Source of the DNA: Candidatus Berkelbacteria bacterium
GTDB taxonomy: Bacteria > Patescibacteriota > UBA1384 > VFKW01
Reading direction: 5' to 3'
DNA: 7,467 nucleotides
Assembly: GCA_009885355.1 (NCBI GenBank)
Contig: VFKW01000075.1
Location: 1-7,467, forward strand
The notes beneath the pieces were generated by a model. It saw only the letters and a program-made list of their open reading frames with translations, did no database searches and was not told the DNA's origin. The translations under genes were made by a program, and so were the position numbers. Shown here one piece after another: positions 1-5,484 of the stretch. Positions within the stretch are counted from its first letter, which is position 1. Every line of letters starts with the position of its first letter.

Positions 1-109
1 GTGAATTACCAATGAAACCAAAGAATAGCTAGTTAATTTAAAAAGCAAAATTCCTTTTCGGGAACATTTTGCTGACTAATTAGGTGGAACATTTAGCTGA
101 CTTGCAACA
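1..109. mobile_element. Probable insertion-sequence end (IS21-like), partial
   Basis: No coding sequence is recognisable here. The segment holds two near-identical 17-bp repeats (61-77 and 86-102). Read on the minus strand, the outer end would begin TGTTGCAAGTCAGC at about 109, followed by an AAATGTTCC-type block, a spacer and a second block. Short tandem repeats just inside a TG-type tip are typical of IS21-family ends, which bind the IstA transposase. The call rests on this resemblance alone. The transposase genes would lie left of the window, and the opposite end cannot be seen. Short open stretches in 1-60 (such as one ending in TGA at 13-15) could be the tail of a transposase gene but are too short to identify. 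Confidence 0.4.
61..102. repeat. Two tandem 17-bp repeats, 25-bp period
   Basis: GGAACATTTTGCTGACT (61-77) and GGAACATTTAGCTGACT (86-102) match at 16 of 17 positions and start 25 bp apart, separated by AATTAGGT. This spacing puts them on roughly the same face of the helix, as expected for repeated protein-binding sites such as transposase sites at an IS end. Confidence 0.75.
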
Positions 110-174
110 TACCCTTGAAAGCGATCATTGCAATATTTTATTTACAAAGACAGGTTCTTGCCTTATTTACTTCT

Positions 175-203
175 TTGATATATATTTAAGTTAACAATAT
201 AGT
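175..203 (+). promoter_or_regulatory. Sigma70-type promoter for the bactofilin operon
   Basis: TTGATA (175-180) and TATAGT (198-203) are separated by exactly 17 bp and lie in an AT-rich stretch. This is the best promoter match before the first gene. Transcription would start near 210, giving a leader of about 170 nt before the GTG start. It lies outside the putative IS end, so it is likely native. Confidence 0.6.
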
Positions 204-209
204 GGGCCT

Positions 210-379
210 GTCGTTAAATACCATTTTGGCTGCAAAACGCCATAATGGTCTGCAAATTTCCAAACACTCCTCAGTTTAACGCATCCTTATAAACATCGTC
301 GTGTTTGAAAATTTCCAGCCTCATTTTGTCGATTTCCACCCTAAAAGCGTATTCAATAACAGACCCATAGGAGGATAAA
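210..379 (+). other. Long, possibly structured 5' leader of the bactofilin gene
   Basis: I see no gene in this stretch. It contains an 11-bp imperfect inverted repeat (220-230 with 239-249, one mismatch, 8-nt loop). A second, 7-bp perfect inverted repeat, CAAACAC (261-267) with GTGTTTG (301-307), could fold over a 33-nt loop. AAATTTCCA occurs twice (254-262 and 309-317) with a related GATTTCCA further on. Neither hairpin is followed by a T tract, so they do not look like terminators. A regulatory leader is possible, but no known riboswitch class was recognised. Confidence 0.35.
220..249 (+). repeat. Imperfect 11-bp inverted repeat in leader
   Basis: ACCATTTTGGC (220-230) pairs with GCCATAATGGT (239-249) around the loop TGCAAAAC, with one mismatched position. 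It starts about 10 nt after the predicted transcription start. It could be an RNA hairpin in the leader or a protein-binding palindrome in DNA; the sequence alone cannot separate these. Confidence 0.5.
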
Positions 380-802
380 GTGCTAAAATCATCTAAACCA
401 AGACATCATGGAGAAGGCACCACGATCGGCGCTGGAGTAAATCTGGTCGGATCCCTAAAAGATGCGGGGCCGATCGTGATAAACGGCGAGGTTAAAGGCG
501 ATATCACTTCAGAAGAATCAATTTTTATCGGTGAGCAAGCTTTTGTACAAGGTCCAATTAACGCTAAAATAGTCACGGTTTCGGGAGCTGTTGAAGGCGA
601 AATCAAATCTTCGGAAGTGCTTGAAATTACCCAAACAGGCAGAGTGAGCGGTAAAATCGAAGCTCAAACATTAATTATTCAGCCTGGGGCTTTATTTATT
701 GGGCAGTGTAAAATGTCTGAACCAGTCACTGAAAAAATCGAAGAAGATAATTTCTCCCTTGAAGAAGATGAAATAGAATCAAAAACTTCTAAGAAAAAGT
801 AA
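380..802 (+). CDS. Bactofilin (polymer-forming cytoskeletal protein)
   Basis: The 140-residue protein matches the bactofilin family in length and pattern. A short polar N-terminus (about 1-18) precedes a right-handed beta-helix core (about 19-112). The core is made of hydrophobic repeats with turn glycines, such as INGEVKGDI, VSGAVEGEI and QTGRVSGKI. A charged tail (about 113-140) is acidic and then ends in lysines. Bactofilins self-assemble without nucleotide into filaments, often on the inner membrane face, where they scaffold cell-wall enzymes or set shape. The GTG start at 380 is chosen because GGAGG lies 8 bp upstream and the next in-frame ATG falls near the end of the core. It is the first gene of the plus-strand run, 65 bp before the DAGK-fold gene. 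No transmembrane helix is visible. The family call is firm, but the specific role is unknown. Confidence 0.9.
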   Translation: MLKSSKPRHHGEGTTIGAGVNLVGSLKDAGPIVINGEVKGDITSEESIFIGEQAFVQGPINAKIVTVSGAVEGEIKSSEVLEITQTGRVSGKIEAQTLIIQPGALFIGQCKMSEPVTEKIEEDNFSLEEDEIESKTSKKK

Positions 803-867
803 ATCTGTCGCAATAGCGACTCCATAATATTGCATTTTGCGTTTTGCATTCATAACTGGAGGTTTCG

Positions 868-1593
868 TTGTATTACTATATTCTTGATTATATACAAAAT
901 CCAAAATTTAATAATTTTCAAAAAAATCTGCGCCAGATTTTGACTAATTTGAATATTTCCGGAGAAATGGCTGTTTCTAGTCCCGCGCGCGGGGCAGAAG
1001 AGATTGCTGAAATGGCTCTAGACCGCGGATACACTACTATAGTAGCGGTCGGCGGCGATTTGCTGGTCAATCGACTGGCAAATGTCCTTGCGGGCAGCCA
1101 GGCTGCTCTTGGAGCTATACCATACAATCTATCCGGTGAACTGACAAATATATTTTGTGGACAAGATGTTAAAACTGCCTGCCAGGCACTGCGTCAGCGC
1201 AAAACCACTATGATTGATCTTGGTCTTATTGCTCCAAATAAATATTTTATATCTGATATTTCGATCCATACAGAAAAACCTGTTCGTTTAAAACTTGAAG
1301 TGGATAATGAATATGCTCTGACAGCCGATATTTTTGATTTAAATATAAATCGTCAGCTTGATGTACAATTTTATACCGGAAAAACTCAGATTAGCACTTC
1401 ATGGTGGTCGCGAAAAAGCCAAAATGATGATTTGTTAACAAAATTAATGGCCCAAAAATCACTTCATTTACATACAGTCAGCCCTGTTTCAGTGGTCATA
1501 AATAACGACTACGAGATAGTAAAAACACCCATTCAAGTCTCACGAGCCGAAGGGGTATTGAAAATTATTGTAAATCGTGATACAATCAACTAG
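868..1593 (+). CDS. Diacylglycerol kinase-fold protein, probably non-canonical (degenerate active site)
   Basis: This 241-residue protein resembles the DAGK/YegS-type lipid and sphingosine kinase superfamily. An alpha/beta N-terminal half ends in the strand-loop VAVGGDLLVNRLANVLAG (about 59-76). This corresponds to the family's nucleotide-binding GGDGT...E..N segment. The following GAIPYNLSGELTNIFCG matches the family's PLGTGNDFA stretch. The C-terminal half is beta-rich, as in the family's second domain. Key residues have changed: GGDGT reads GGDLL, and the GTGND motif is not conserved. Catalysis of the classical type is therefore doubtful, and a binding or regulatory role is possible. The TTG start at 868 has CTGGAGG 5 bp upstream; the next in-frame ATG is codon 34. 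It lies between the bactofilin and infC and probably shares the bactofilin transcript. The fold assignment is by motif recognition only. Confidence 0.65.
   Translation: MYYYILDYIQNPKFNNFQKNLRQILTNLNISGEMAVSSPARGAEEIAEMALDRGYTTIVAVGGDLLVNRLANVLAGSQAALGAIPYNLSGELTNIFCGQDVKTACQALRQRKTTMIDLGLIAPNKYFISDISIHTEKPVRLKLEVDNEYALTADIFDLNINRQLDVQFYTGKTQISTSWWSRKSQNDDLLTKLMAQKSLHLHTVSPVSVVINNDYEIVKTPIQVSRAEGVLKIIVNRDTIN
1558..1586 (+). promoter_or_regulatory. Internal promoter for infC-rpmI-rplT
   Basis: TTGAAA (1558-1563) and TACAAT (1581-1586) are spaced by 17 bp. A TG one base upstream of the -10 element (1578-1579) gives an extended -10. The promoter lies within the last codons of the DAGK-fold gene. 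Transcription would start near 1593, about 33 nt before the infC start, so the translation genes can be expressed independently of the upstream pair. Confidence 0.6.
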
Positions 1594-1614
1594 CAAAAAA
1601 GAAAAAGAACAATC

Positions 1615-1620
1615 AAGGAG
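1615..1620 (+). promoter_or_regulatory. Ribosome binding site that fixes the ATC start of infC
   Basis: AAGGAG at 1615-1620 lies 5 bp before ATC at 1626-1628. The same 5-bp gap separates the ribosome site from the TTG start of the signal peptidase gene here. No ATG, GTG, TTG or CTG occurs in the infC frame between the upstream stop (TGA, 1578-1580) and the conserved start of IF-3. Confidence 0.75.
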
Positions 1621-1625
1621 TTTCT

Positions 1626-2156
1626 ATCCAAAACATAAACCATCGTCTCAACCAAGAAATAACTGCTTCGGAAGTTCGGCTTATTGATGAGAATGGGCAG
1701 CAATTAGGTGTTGTAGGTCTGGACCAGGCTTTATATCTAGCCTTTGAAAAAGGACTGGATTTAGTTGAAGTTTCTGGAACTAATGTTCCACCGGTTTGCA
1801 GACTTCTAGAGTACAGTAAATTTAAATACGAACAAGAAAAACAAGAGAAAGCTAATAGAGCTAAGAGTAAAACTCCAGAACTGAAAGAAATTCGACTTTC
1901 TCTAAAAATTGGCGAGCATGACCTGCAGGTCAAAGCTAAGCGTGCCAATGAATTTATGGATAAAGGCAGTAAAGTTCGTATAAATCTTCAGCTCCGAGGC
2001 CGCGAAATGATGTTTCAAGATAAAGCCATCGCAATGATGGATCGTTTCCGACAATTGATCGAAGCTGAATATGAGCAATCGCCATCAAAATTAGGCAACA
2101 GATTTAACGCAATCTTAAAGAGAGGAAAAGACTATGCCAAAGCTAAGAACAGTTAA
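1626..2156 (+). CDS. infC: Translation initiation factor IF-3, apparent ATC start
   Basis: IF-3 binds the 30S subunit, keeps it apart from 50S and proofreads the start codon and initiator tRNA. The 176-residue product has the usual two-domain order. The N-domain begins INHRLNQEI, then ASEVRLIDENGQQLGVV, and ends with PPVCRLLEYSKFKYEQ (about 57-72). A lysine- and glutamate-rich linker helix follows. The C-domain begins with the conserved KEIRLSLKIGEHDL stretch (about 89-102) and includes KGSKVRINLQLRGREM. The length fits the family. No standard start codon exists upstream in this frame, and the ribosome site at 1615-1620 points to ATC at 1626; ATA at 1635 is a poorer alternative. Escherichia coli infC uses AUU, which lets IF-3 repress its own synthesis, so a similar feedback loop is inferred here. 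The last 23 bp overlap rpmI. Automated gene finders would probably begin this gene at the internal ATG at 1956 and lose the N-domain. Confidence 0.93.
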   Translation: MQNINHRLNQEITASEVRLIDENGQQLGVVGLDQALYLAFEKGLDLVEVSGTNVPPVCRLLEYSKFKYEQEKQEKANRAKSKTPELKEIRLSLKIGEHDLQVKAKRANEFMDKGSKVRINLQLRGREMMFQDKAIAMMDRFRQLIEAEYEQSPSKLGNRFNAILKRGKDYAKAKNS

Positions 2157-2334
2157 AACAGCCGCAAAAAGAGTGGTTGGCATTACAAAAAATGGTAAAA
2201 TCAGAGTCAGAAGACAATCTGCTCAACATTTAGCTACCAACAAATCTTCACGATCAGTTCACAGTGCAGGTCATACCGCTATTTTGTGCAAAGGGGACGC
2301 TAAAAAAGTTATGAAAATGATACCTTATTTATAA
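2134..2334 (+). CDS. rpmI: Large-subunit ribosomal protein bL35
   Basis: The product is a small, very basic 66-residue protein of exact family length. It starts with the recognisable MPKLRTVKTAAKRV and contains the conserved GKIRVRRQSAQHLATNKSS segment and a C-terminal KKVMKMIPY. bL35 is a 50S protein assembled with 23S rRNA. The ATG at 2134 has AGAGGA 7 bp upstream, inside infC. The gene begins 23 bp before the infC stop in a different frame, so reinitiation or translational coupling with infC is likely. The order infC-rpmI-rplT is the classic bacterial arrangement, which firmly supports the identification. Confidence 0.97.
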   Translation: MPKLRTVKTAAKRVVGITKNGKIRVRRQSAQHLATNKSSRSVHSAGHTAILCKGDAKKVMKMIPYL

Positions 2335-2365
2335 TTATTAACCAAATTCAGGTTTAAGGAGCAAT

Positions 2366-2728
2366 ATGCCTCGAGTAAAACGCGGCACCATGGTGCGCAA
2401 ACGTCACAAAAAAATACTAGCTTTAACAAAAGGTTATCGCCATGGCCGTAACAATCTTTTTAAACGAGCCAAAGAAGCTTTTTTGAAAGCTGGACAACAT
2501 GCATTCAGAGATCGTCGTATTAAAAAACGCGATTTCAGAAGGCTTTGGATCGTCAAGATCAATGCTGCTGTTCGTCTTCATGGTATGTCGTATAGCCAAT
2601 TTATCTTTGCGTTAGACAAAACCCAACTTGGGCTTGACCGCAAAGTCTTGGCTCAACTTGCAGTAGAACAACCAGAGGAATTTACAAAGATCGTTGAAAA
2701 ATGCAAAGAAGCTCTTGTAAAAAAATAA
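2366..2728 (+). CDS. rplT: Large-subunit ribosomal protein bL20
   Basis: The 120-residue protein fits bL20 in length and content. It has a long basic N-terminal extension starting MPRVKRGTMVRKRHKKIL, then KGYRHGRNNLFKRAKEA. The conserved FRDRRIKKRDFRRLWIVKIN block (about 47-66) and a compact C-terminal helical domain with LDRKVLAQLA follow. bL20 binds 23S rRNA early in 50S assembly. In E. coli and Bacillus it also represses this operon by binding leader RNA; no L20-binding structure could be identified here. AAGGAG lies 5 bp upstream of the ATG, in a 31-bp gap after rpmI that contains a weak AACC/GGTT inverted repeat. The gene ends 13 bp before a strong terminator. Confidence 0.97.
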   Translation: MPRVKRGTMVRKRHKKILALTKGYRHGRNNLFKRAKEAFLKAGQHAFRDRRIKKRDFRRLWIVKINAAVRLHGMSYSQFIFALDKTQLGLDRKVLAQLAVEQPEEFTKIVEKCKEALVKK

Positions 2729-2741
2729 ATATTTTATAATC

Positions 2742-2771
2742 AAAAATGACGGCCTCGCGGCCGTCATTTTT
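2742..2771. terminator. Strong bidirectional intrinsic terminator
   Basis: A perfect 13-bp inverted repeat (AAAAATGACGGCC at 2742-2754 with GGCCGTCATTTTT at 2759-2771) closes on a TCGC loop. The T run continues to 2776 with one interruption. The A tract on the left arm supplies the T run on the other strand. It lies between convergent rplT and the minus-strand Lgt-like gene, so it can stop transcription from both sides. Confidence 0.95.
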
Positions 2772-2798
2772 GTTTTACTTGCTATTTACAGAGATATA

Positions 2799-3584
2799 TT
2801 ATTTTTTAAATCTTTTTGCTAACTTTTCCGTGATGCTCAAAAGACCAAATTTGGCAATTTTTGGCAATGTCCTTAACCTTAATATATTGCTCAAGATAAT
2901 CATTCTCCAGCTTTTTTTTGAGGTAATTGAAATCAAGAACCCGACTACAAAAACCAATACTATTAATGAAAATATTTGATTTAGATCAAGTCCGATAAAT
3001 GCGATAATTCGGTCTTCTTTGGTTGGTATGGCTACTTGCATCAAGCTAAAAGACATCAGGCCAAAGAAATACAAAAAGCCATTAAGATTTTTACCAATTC
3101 TCGGCACTTTAAGAGCTAAAAGATATAATAATGTCGAAGCTATCCAAAACAATCGATAATCAAAAAATGAATTACCAGAGAGTATATCAATAAATATACT
3201 ACCAGCCAGGTAGCCGCCAAAGAATCCAATCATCATATTGTCGAGCCATATCCAAACATTGTCCTCATATTTAATCATCAATCCAATAACAAACAGACTA
3301 GCAGCGGCGATACCGCCCCATGCGACCAAGCCCTCCTTTGAGTAATAAAACATTTGCTCAAATGATTCAAAACGAAAATAATTTAGCACAAAAAAGGCAA
3401 TTCTTGCTCCGATTATCCCCATCAAACCGGTTAAAATCAGAGTATCAATCTTAAAACCGATTTTGGTATTATTTTTTCGTATCAAAAAAAGCGCGATTAA
3501 CACGCCGACAATAAGGCTTGCCAGTACGACAATACCAAATGAGTAAAATTTGATATTCCCTATGCTAAATAATATTGGTTTCAT
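2799..3584 (-). CDS. Lgt-like polytopic membrane protein, active-site residues not conserved
   Basis: This 261-residue, strongly hydrophobic protein has about seven predicted membrane segments and a basic cytosolic tail (about 225-261). Its layout matches prolipoprotein diacylglyceryl transferase (Lgt), which moves diacylglycerol from phosphatidylglycerol to the lipobox cysteine. Matching elements are IKFYSFGIVV near the N-terminus, the GARIAFFVLNYF stretch (59-70), and GLVAWGGIAAA (85-95) where Lgt has its SFHGG loop. The Lgt signature GRxGNFxNxE region is replaced by GYLAGSIFIDILSG (124-137). By motif alignment, the histidine of the HGG loop (E. coli His103) is Trp89, and the signature Arg143 and Asn146 are absent. 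Lgt activity is therefore uncertain; it may be a divergent Lgt or a repurposed relative. ATG at 3584 has AGAGGG just upstream. The only promoter candidate, TTTCAA-N17-TTATAT, is weak. It diverges from lepB. Confidence 0.6.
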   Translation of the reverse strand: MKPILFSIGNIKFYSFGIVVLASLIVGVLIALFLIRKNNTKIGFKIDTLILTGLMGIIGARIAFFVLNYFRFESFEQMFYYSKEGLVAWGGIAAASLFVIGLMIKYEDNVWIWLDNMMIGFFGGYLAGSIFIDILSGNSFFDYRLFWIASTLLYLLALKVPRIGKNLNGFLYFFGLMSFSLMQVAIPTKEDRIIAFIGLDLNQIFSLIVLVFVVGFLISITSKKSWRMIILSNILRLRTLPKIAKFGLLSITEKLAKRFKK

Positions 3585-3647
3585 AGCCCTCTGTAATCAT
3601 TAAAACATATATAATTTAAAAAGCAATCGCCTTGAAATTATGTAATT

Positions 3648-3678
3648 CAAATATCTGACGTATTCCACAGGATATTTG
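3648..3678. repeat. 8-bp perfect inverted repeat between divergent genes
   Basis: CAAATATC (3648-3655) and GATATTTG (3671-3678) are exact reverse complements with a 15-bp spacer, so the arm centres are 23 bp apart, about two helical turns. A smaller palindrome TGTC-G-GACA (3677-3685) overlaps the right arm. The site lies between the Lgt-like gene and the lepB promoter, where an operator could sit, but AT-rich arms can arise by chance. Confidence 0.35.
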
Positions 3679-3700
3679 TCGGACACTACTTAAATCGCTA

Positions 3701-3729
3701 TTGGCAAACGCATATAAATACGAGATAAT
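3701..3729 (+). promoter_or_regulatory. Promoter for signal peptidase gene
   Basis: TTGGCA (3701-3706) and GATAAT (3724-3729) are 17 bp apart. The predicted transcript starts near 3736, about 34 nt before the TTG start and its AAGGAG site. Confidence 0.6.
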
Positions 3730-3769
3730 ATTAATAAGATTGATTGACTAATATATTTAAGGAGTTATT

Positions 3770-4366
3770 TTGCTAGCTAAATTCTTTTCTTTTTTTATTG
3801 AGCTTTTAAAAACAGTTGCTATTGTATTTGTACTGGCTTTTATCATCCGATATTTCTTTATCCAGCCTTTTATTATCGAAGGCAGTAGTATGGAGCCTGA
3901 TTTTCATGATCGTCAATTGATATTAATTGACAAAATCACCTATAGATTTCATGGACCAAAACTTGGTGATGTGGTTGTTTTTGAGAGTCCACAAAATCAC
4001 GCCGTTTACTATATTAAAAGAGTTATTGGTACACCTGGGGATCAAGTCACGATTAAAGGCGGAGCTGTTTATGTTAACAATCAAAAAATTTCTGAGCCTT
4101 ACCTAAAAAATGGACAAAAAACAATAATTGACGGGACAGAGACTGGAGTTTTAGATGAAAAAATCCCTGCAAATCAATATTTTGTTTTAGGAGATAATCG
4201 CGATGCTTCTTCGGACTCTAGAGAATGGGGTATTTTGGATAAAAGTTTGATCGCCGGCAGATTTATGGTTGTGATCTATCCAAGACACTGGTATGGAACA
4301 AATAGTTCTAAATTAGAAATTCGCAAATCCTCGAAAGTAGGATACCAACCGACTTTCCAGTTTTAG
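3770..4366 (+). CDS. lepB: Type I signal peptidase
   Basis: This 198-residue membrane-anchored serine protease removes signal peptides from secreted proteins on the outer face of the membrane. One N-terminal transmembrane helix (about 8-30) is followed by the catalytic serine box EGSSMEPDF, with Ser40 as nucleophile. The YYIKRVIGTPGD box supplies the general base Lys83. GDNRDASSDSR (141-151) is the conserved C-terminal box E. The length fits single-helix, Gram-positive-style enzymes. TTG at 3770 is chosen because AAGGAG lies 5 bp upstream and the next in-frame ATG is Met41 within the active site. The last 59 bp overlap the 3' end of der on the opposite strand. The residues after PRHWYG form a poorly conserved tail that may have grown into this overlap. 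Confidence 0.95.
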   Translation: MLAKFFSFFIELLKTVAIVFVLAFIIRYFFIQPFIIEGSSMEPDFHDRQLILIDKITYRFHGPKLGDVVVFESPQNHAVYYIKRVIGTPGDQVTIKGGAVYVNNQKISEPYLKNGQKTIIDGTETGVLDEKIPANQYFVLGDNRDASSDSREWGILDKSLIAGRFMVVIYPRHWYGTNSSKLEIRKSSKVGYQPTFQF

Positions 4367-5363
4367 CGGAAATATAAACATAAGGTAGCTTTCGAATAAA
4401 TGAGAATTTATTTATATTGACATCGTCAGGATGGACAAGGTCCATTTTGTTTATTGCAATTAAAATACTCTTACCTGCTTCGAGCGCATGAGTAATCAAG
4501 TGAACATCACCTCGTACAAAACCTTCAGAACCGTCAATCAAGATGACAACAAGGTCACTTTCGTCAATACTTCGAAGGGTTCGAACAACACTATATTTTT
4601 CCACGCCACGTTCGATCTTGCCGCTTCGTCTGATGCCGGCGGTATCGATGAGGATAAATTCCCGATCTTCCCAGACAACCTTTGAGCTAATTGAGTCGCG
4701 TGTGGTGCCTGGAATATCACTGACAATTACTCGATTTGAATGAGTAATTTCATTTAATAATGTTGATTTGCCGGTATTTGGTCGTCCGATCAGGGCCACT
4801 TTATAAGGACTCTCGATTCTCTGGGTATTTGTAAATATAAAACCTGGTTTATCTTTAAAATATTTGACGATTTCGTCTAAAATATCTGCCACACCGTCGC
4901 CGTGAATTGAGGAAATGCCGAATGGTTCGCCGATTCCAAGCTTAAAGAATTCACCAATGCGATCCTTGATTTTTGGACTTTCAGCCTTATTGACTGCCAA
5001 CAAAACCGGTTTTGTACCGCGCCTTAGTCTGTTGGCGATTTCTAAATCAAATTTATTTAAAACGTCTGTTCCGTCAACCATAAAGATAATCATATCGGCT
5101 TCATCCATCGCCTCATCGACTTGTTTGTGCATATTAATATTAATGACTTCTTTTTTTTCCAATTCTCCTAGGCCAGCAGTATCAATAAAAGTTAGGGCAC
5201 GTCGTTGCCATTGGACGTTGGCAATGATACGATCTCTAGTAGTACCGGCAATTTCTGAGGTAATAGAGACTCTCTCGCCTAAAAGTTTATTAAAAAAGGT
5301 CGATTTGCCAACATTTGGCTTACCGACGATCGCGATGATTGGATTGCGTGGCTCACTATTCAT
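4308..5363 (-). CDS. der: Ribosome-assembly GTPase Der (EngA), lacking the C-terminal KH-like domain
   Basis: Der is a tandem GTPase needed for 50S subunit maturation. Both G domains are visible. Domain 1 has GKPNVGKS (14-21), AGTTRD (39-44), DTAG (61-64) and NKAE (125-128, Glu instead of the usual Asp). Domain 2 has GRPNTGKS (193-200), PGTTRD (218-223), DTAG (240-243), NKMD (305-308) and SAKTG (332-336). The product ends at 351 residues, just after the last helix of the second G domain. Family members usually run to about 435-490 residues with a KH-like domain that contacts rRNA. The TAG stop lies within lepB on the other strand, and no KH remnant is expected in that space. The missing domain is the main oddity; RNA binding may be supplied otherwise. 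ATG at 5363 has only a weak GGTGA site but a strong promoter. Confidence 0.93.
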   Translation of the reverse strand: MNSEPRNPIIAIVGKPNVGKSTFFNKLLGERVSITSEIAGTTRDRIIANVQWQRRALTFIDTAGLGELEKKEVININMHKQVDEAMDEADMIIFMVDGTDVLNKFDLEIANRLRRGTKPVLLAVNKAESPKIKDRIGEFFKLGIGEPFGISSIHGDGVADILDEIVKYFKDKPGFIFTNTQRIESPYKVALIGRPNTGKSTLLNEITHSNRVIVSDIPGTTRDSISSKVVWEDREFILIDTAGIRRSGKIERGVEKYSVVRTLRSIDESDLVVILIDGSEGFVRGDVHLITHALEAGKSILIAINKMDLVHPDDVNINKFSFIRKLPYVYISAKTGKSVGILLSRICEFLI

Positions 5364-5401
5364 ATTTCACCATTTATTATAAAATTAAGATTGATATATA
5401 G

Positions 5402-5430
5402 ATTATCTGAAAAAATTTTCTTGTTGTCAA
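5402..5430 (-). promoter_or_regulatory. Promoter for der
   Basis: On the minus strand TTGACA (5430-5425) and GATAAT (5407-5402) are 17 bp apart, a near-consensus match. Transcription would start near 5395, about 32 nt before the ATG. Its -35 element overlaps that of the divergent promoter for the TIM-barrel gene. Confidence 0.75.
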
Positions 5431-5449
5431 TCTAACAATTAATTATAAC
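5421..5449 (+). promoter_or_regulatory. Promoter for the TIM-barrel gene
   Basis: TTGTTG (5421-5426) and TATAAC (5444-5449) are 17 bp apart. The transcript would start near 5456, leaving a short leader with AAAGGAG before the ATG at 5485. The -35 element shares two bases with that of the der promoter, so the two polymerases should compete for this site. Confidence 0.55.
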
Positions 5450-5484
5450 CCGATTTGCCTTAAAAGTCAACCTAAAGGAGTATT

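Noticed and set aside
807..820. GTCGC-AATA-GCGAC hairpin after bactofilin as a terminator
   Set aside because: The stem has only 5 bp and no T tract follows; the next gene begins within 50 bp and probably shares the transcript.
1613..1948. 111-codon open frame on the minus strand
   Set aside because: It is antisense to the N-terminal half of infC, which is clearly coding on the plus strand; its cysteine- and serine-rich translation resembles no family and no ribosome site precedes it.
2746..2979. 77-codon open frame on the plus strand after rplT
   Set aside because: It starts inside the terminator stem and runs antisense to the Lgt-like gene; no ribosome site and no family-like sequence.
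4915..5382. 155-codon open frame on the plus strand
   Set aside because: It lies entirely opposite der, whose GTPase motifs prove the minus strand is coding; the translation is the serine/leucine-rich shadow typical of antisense frames.
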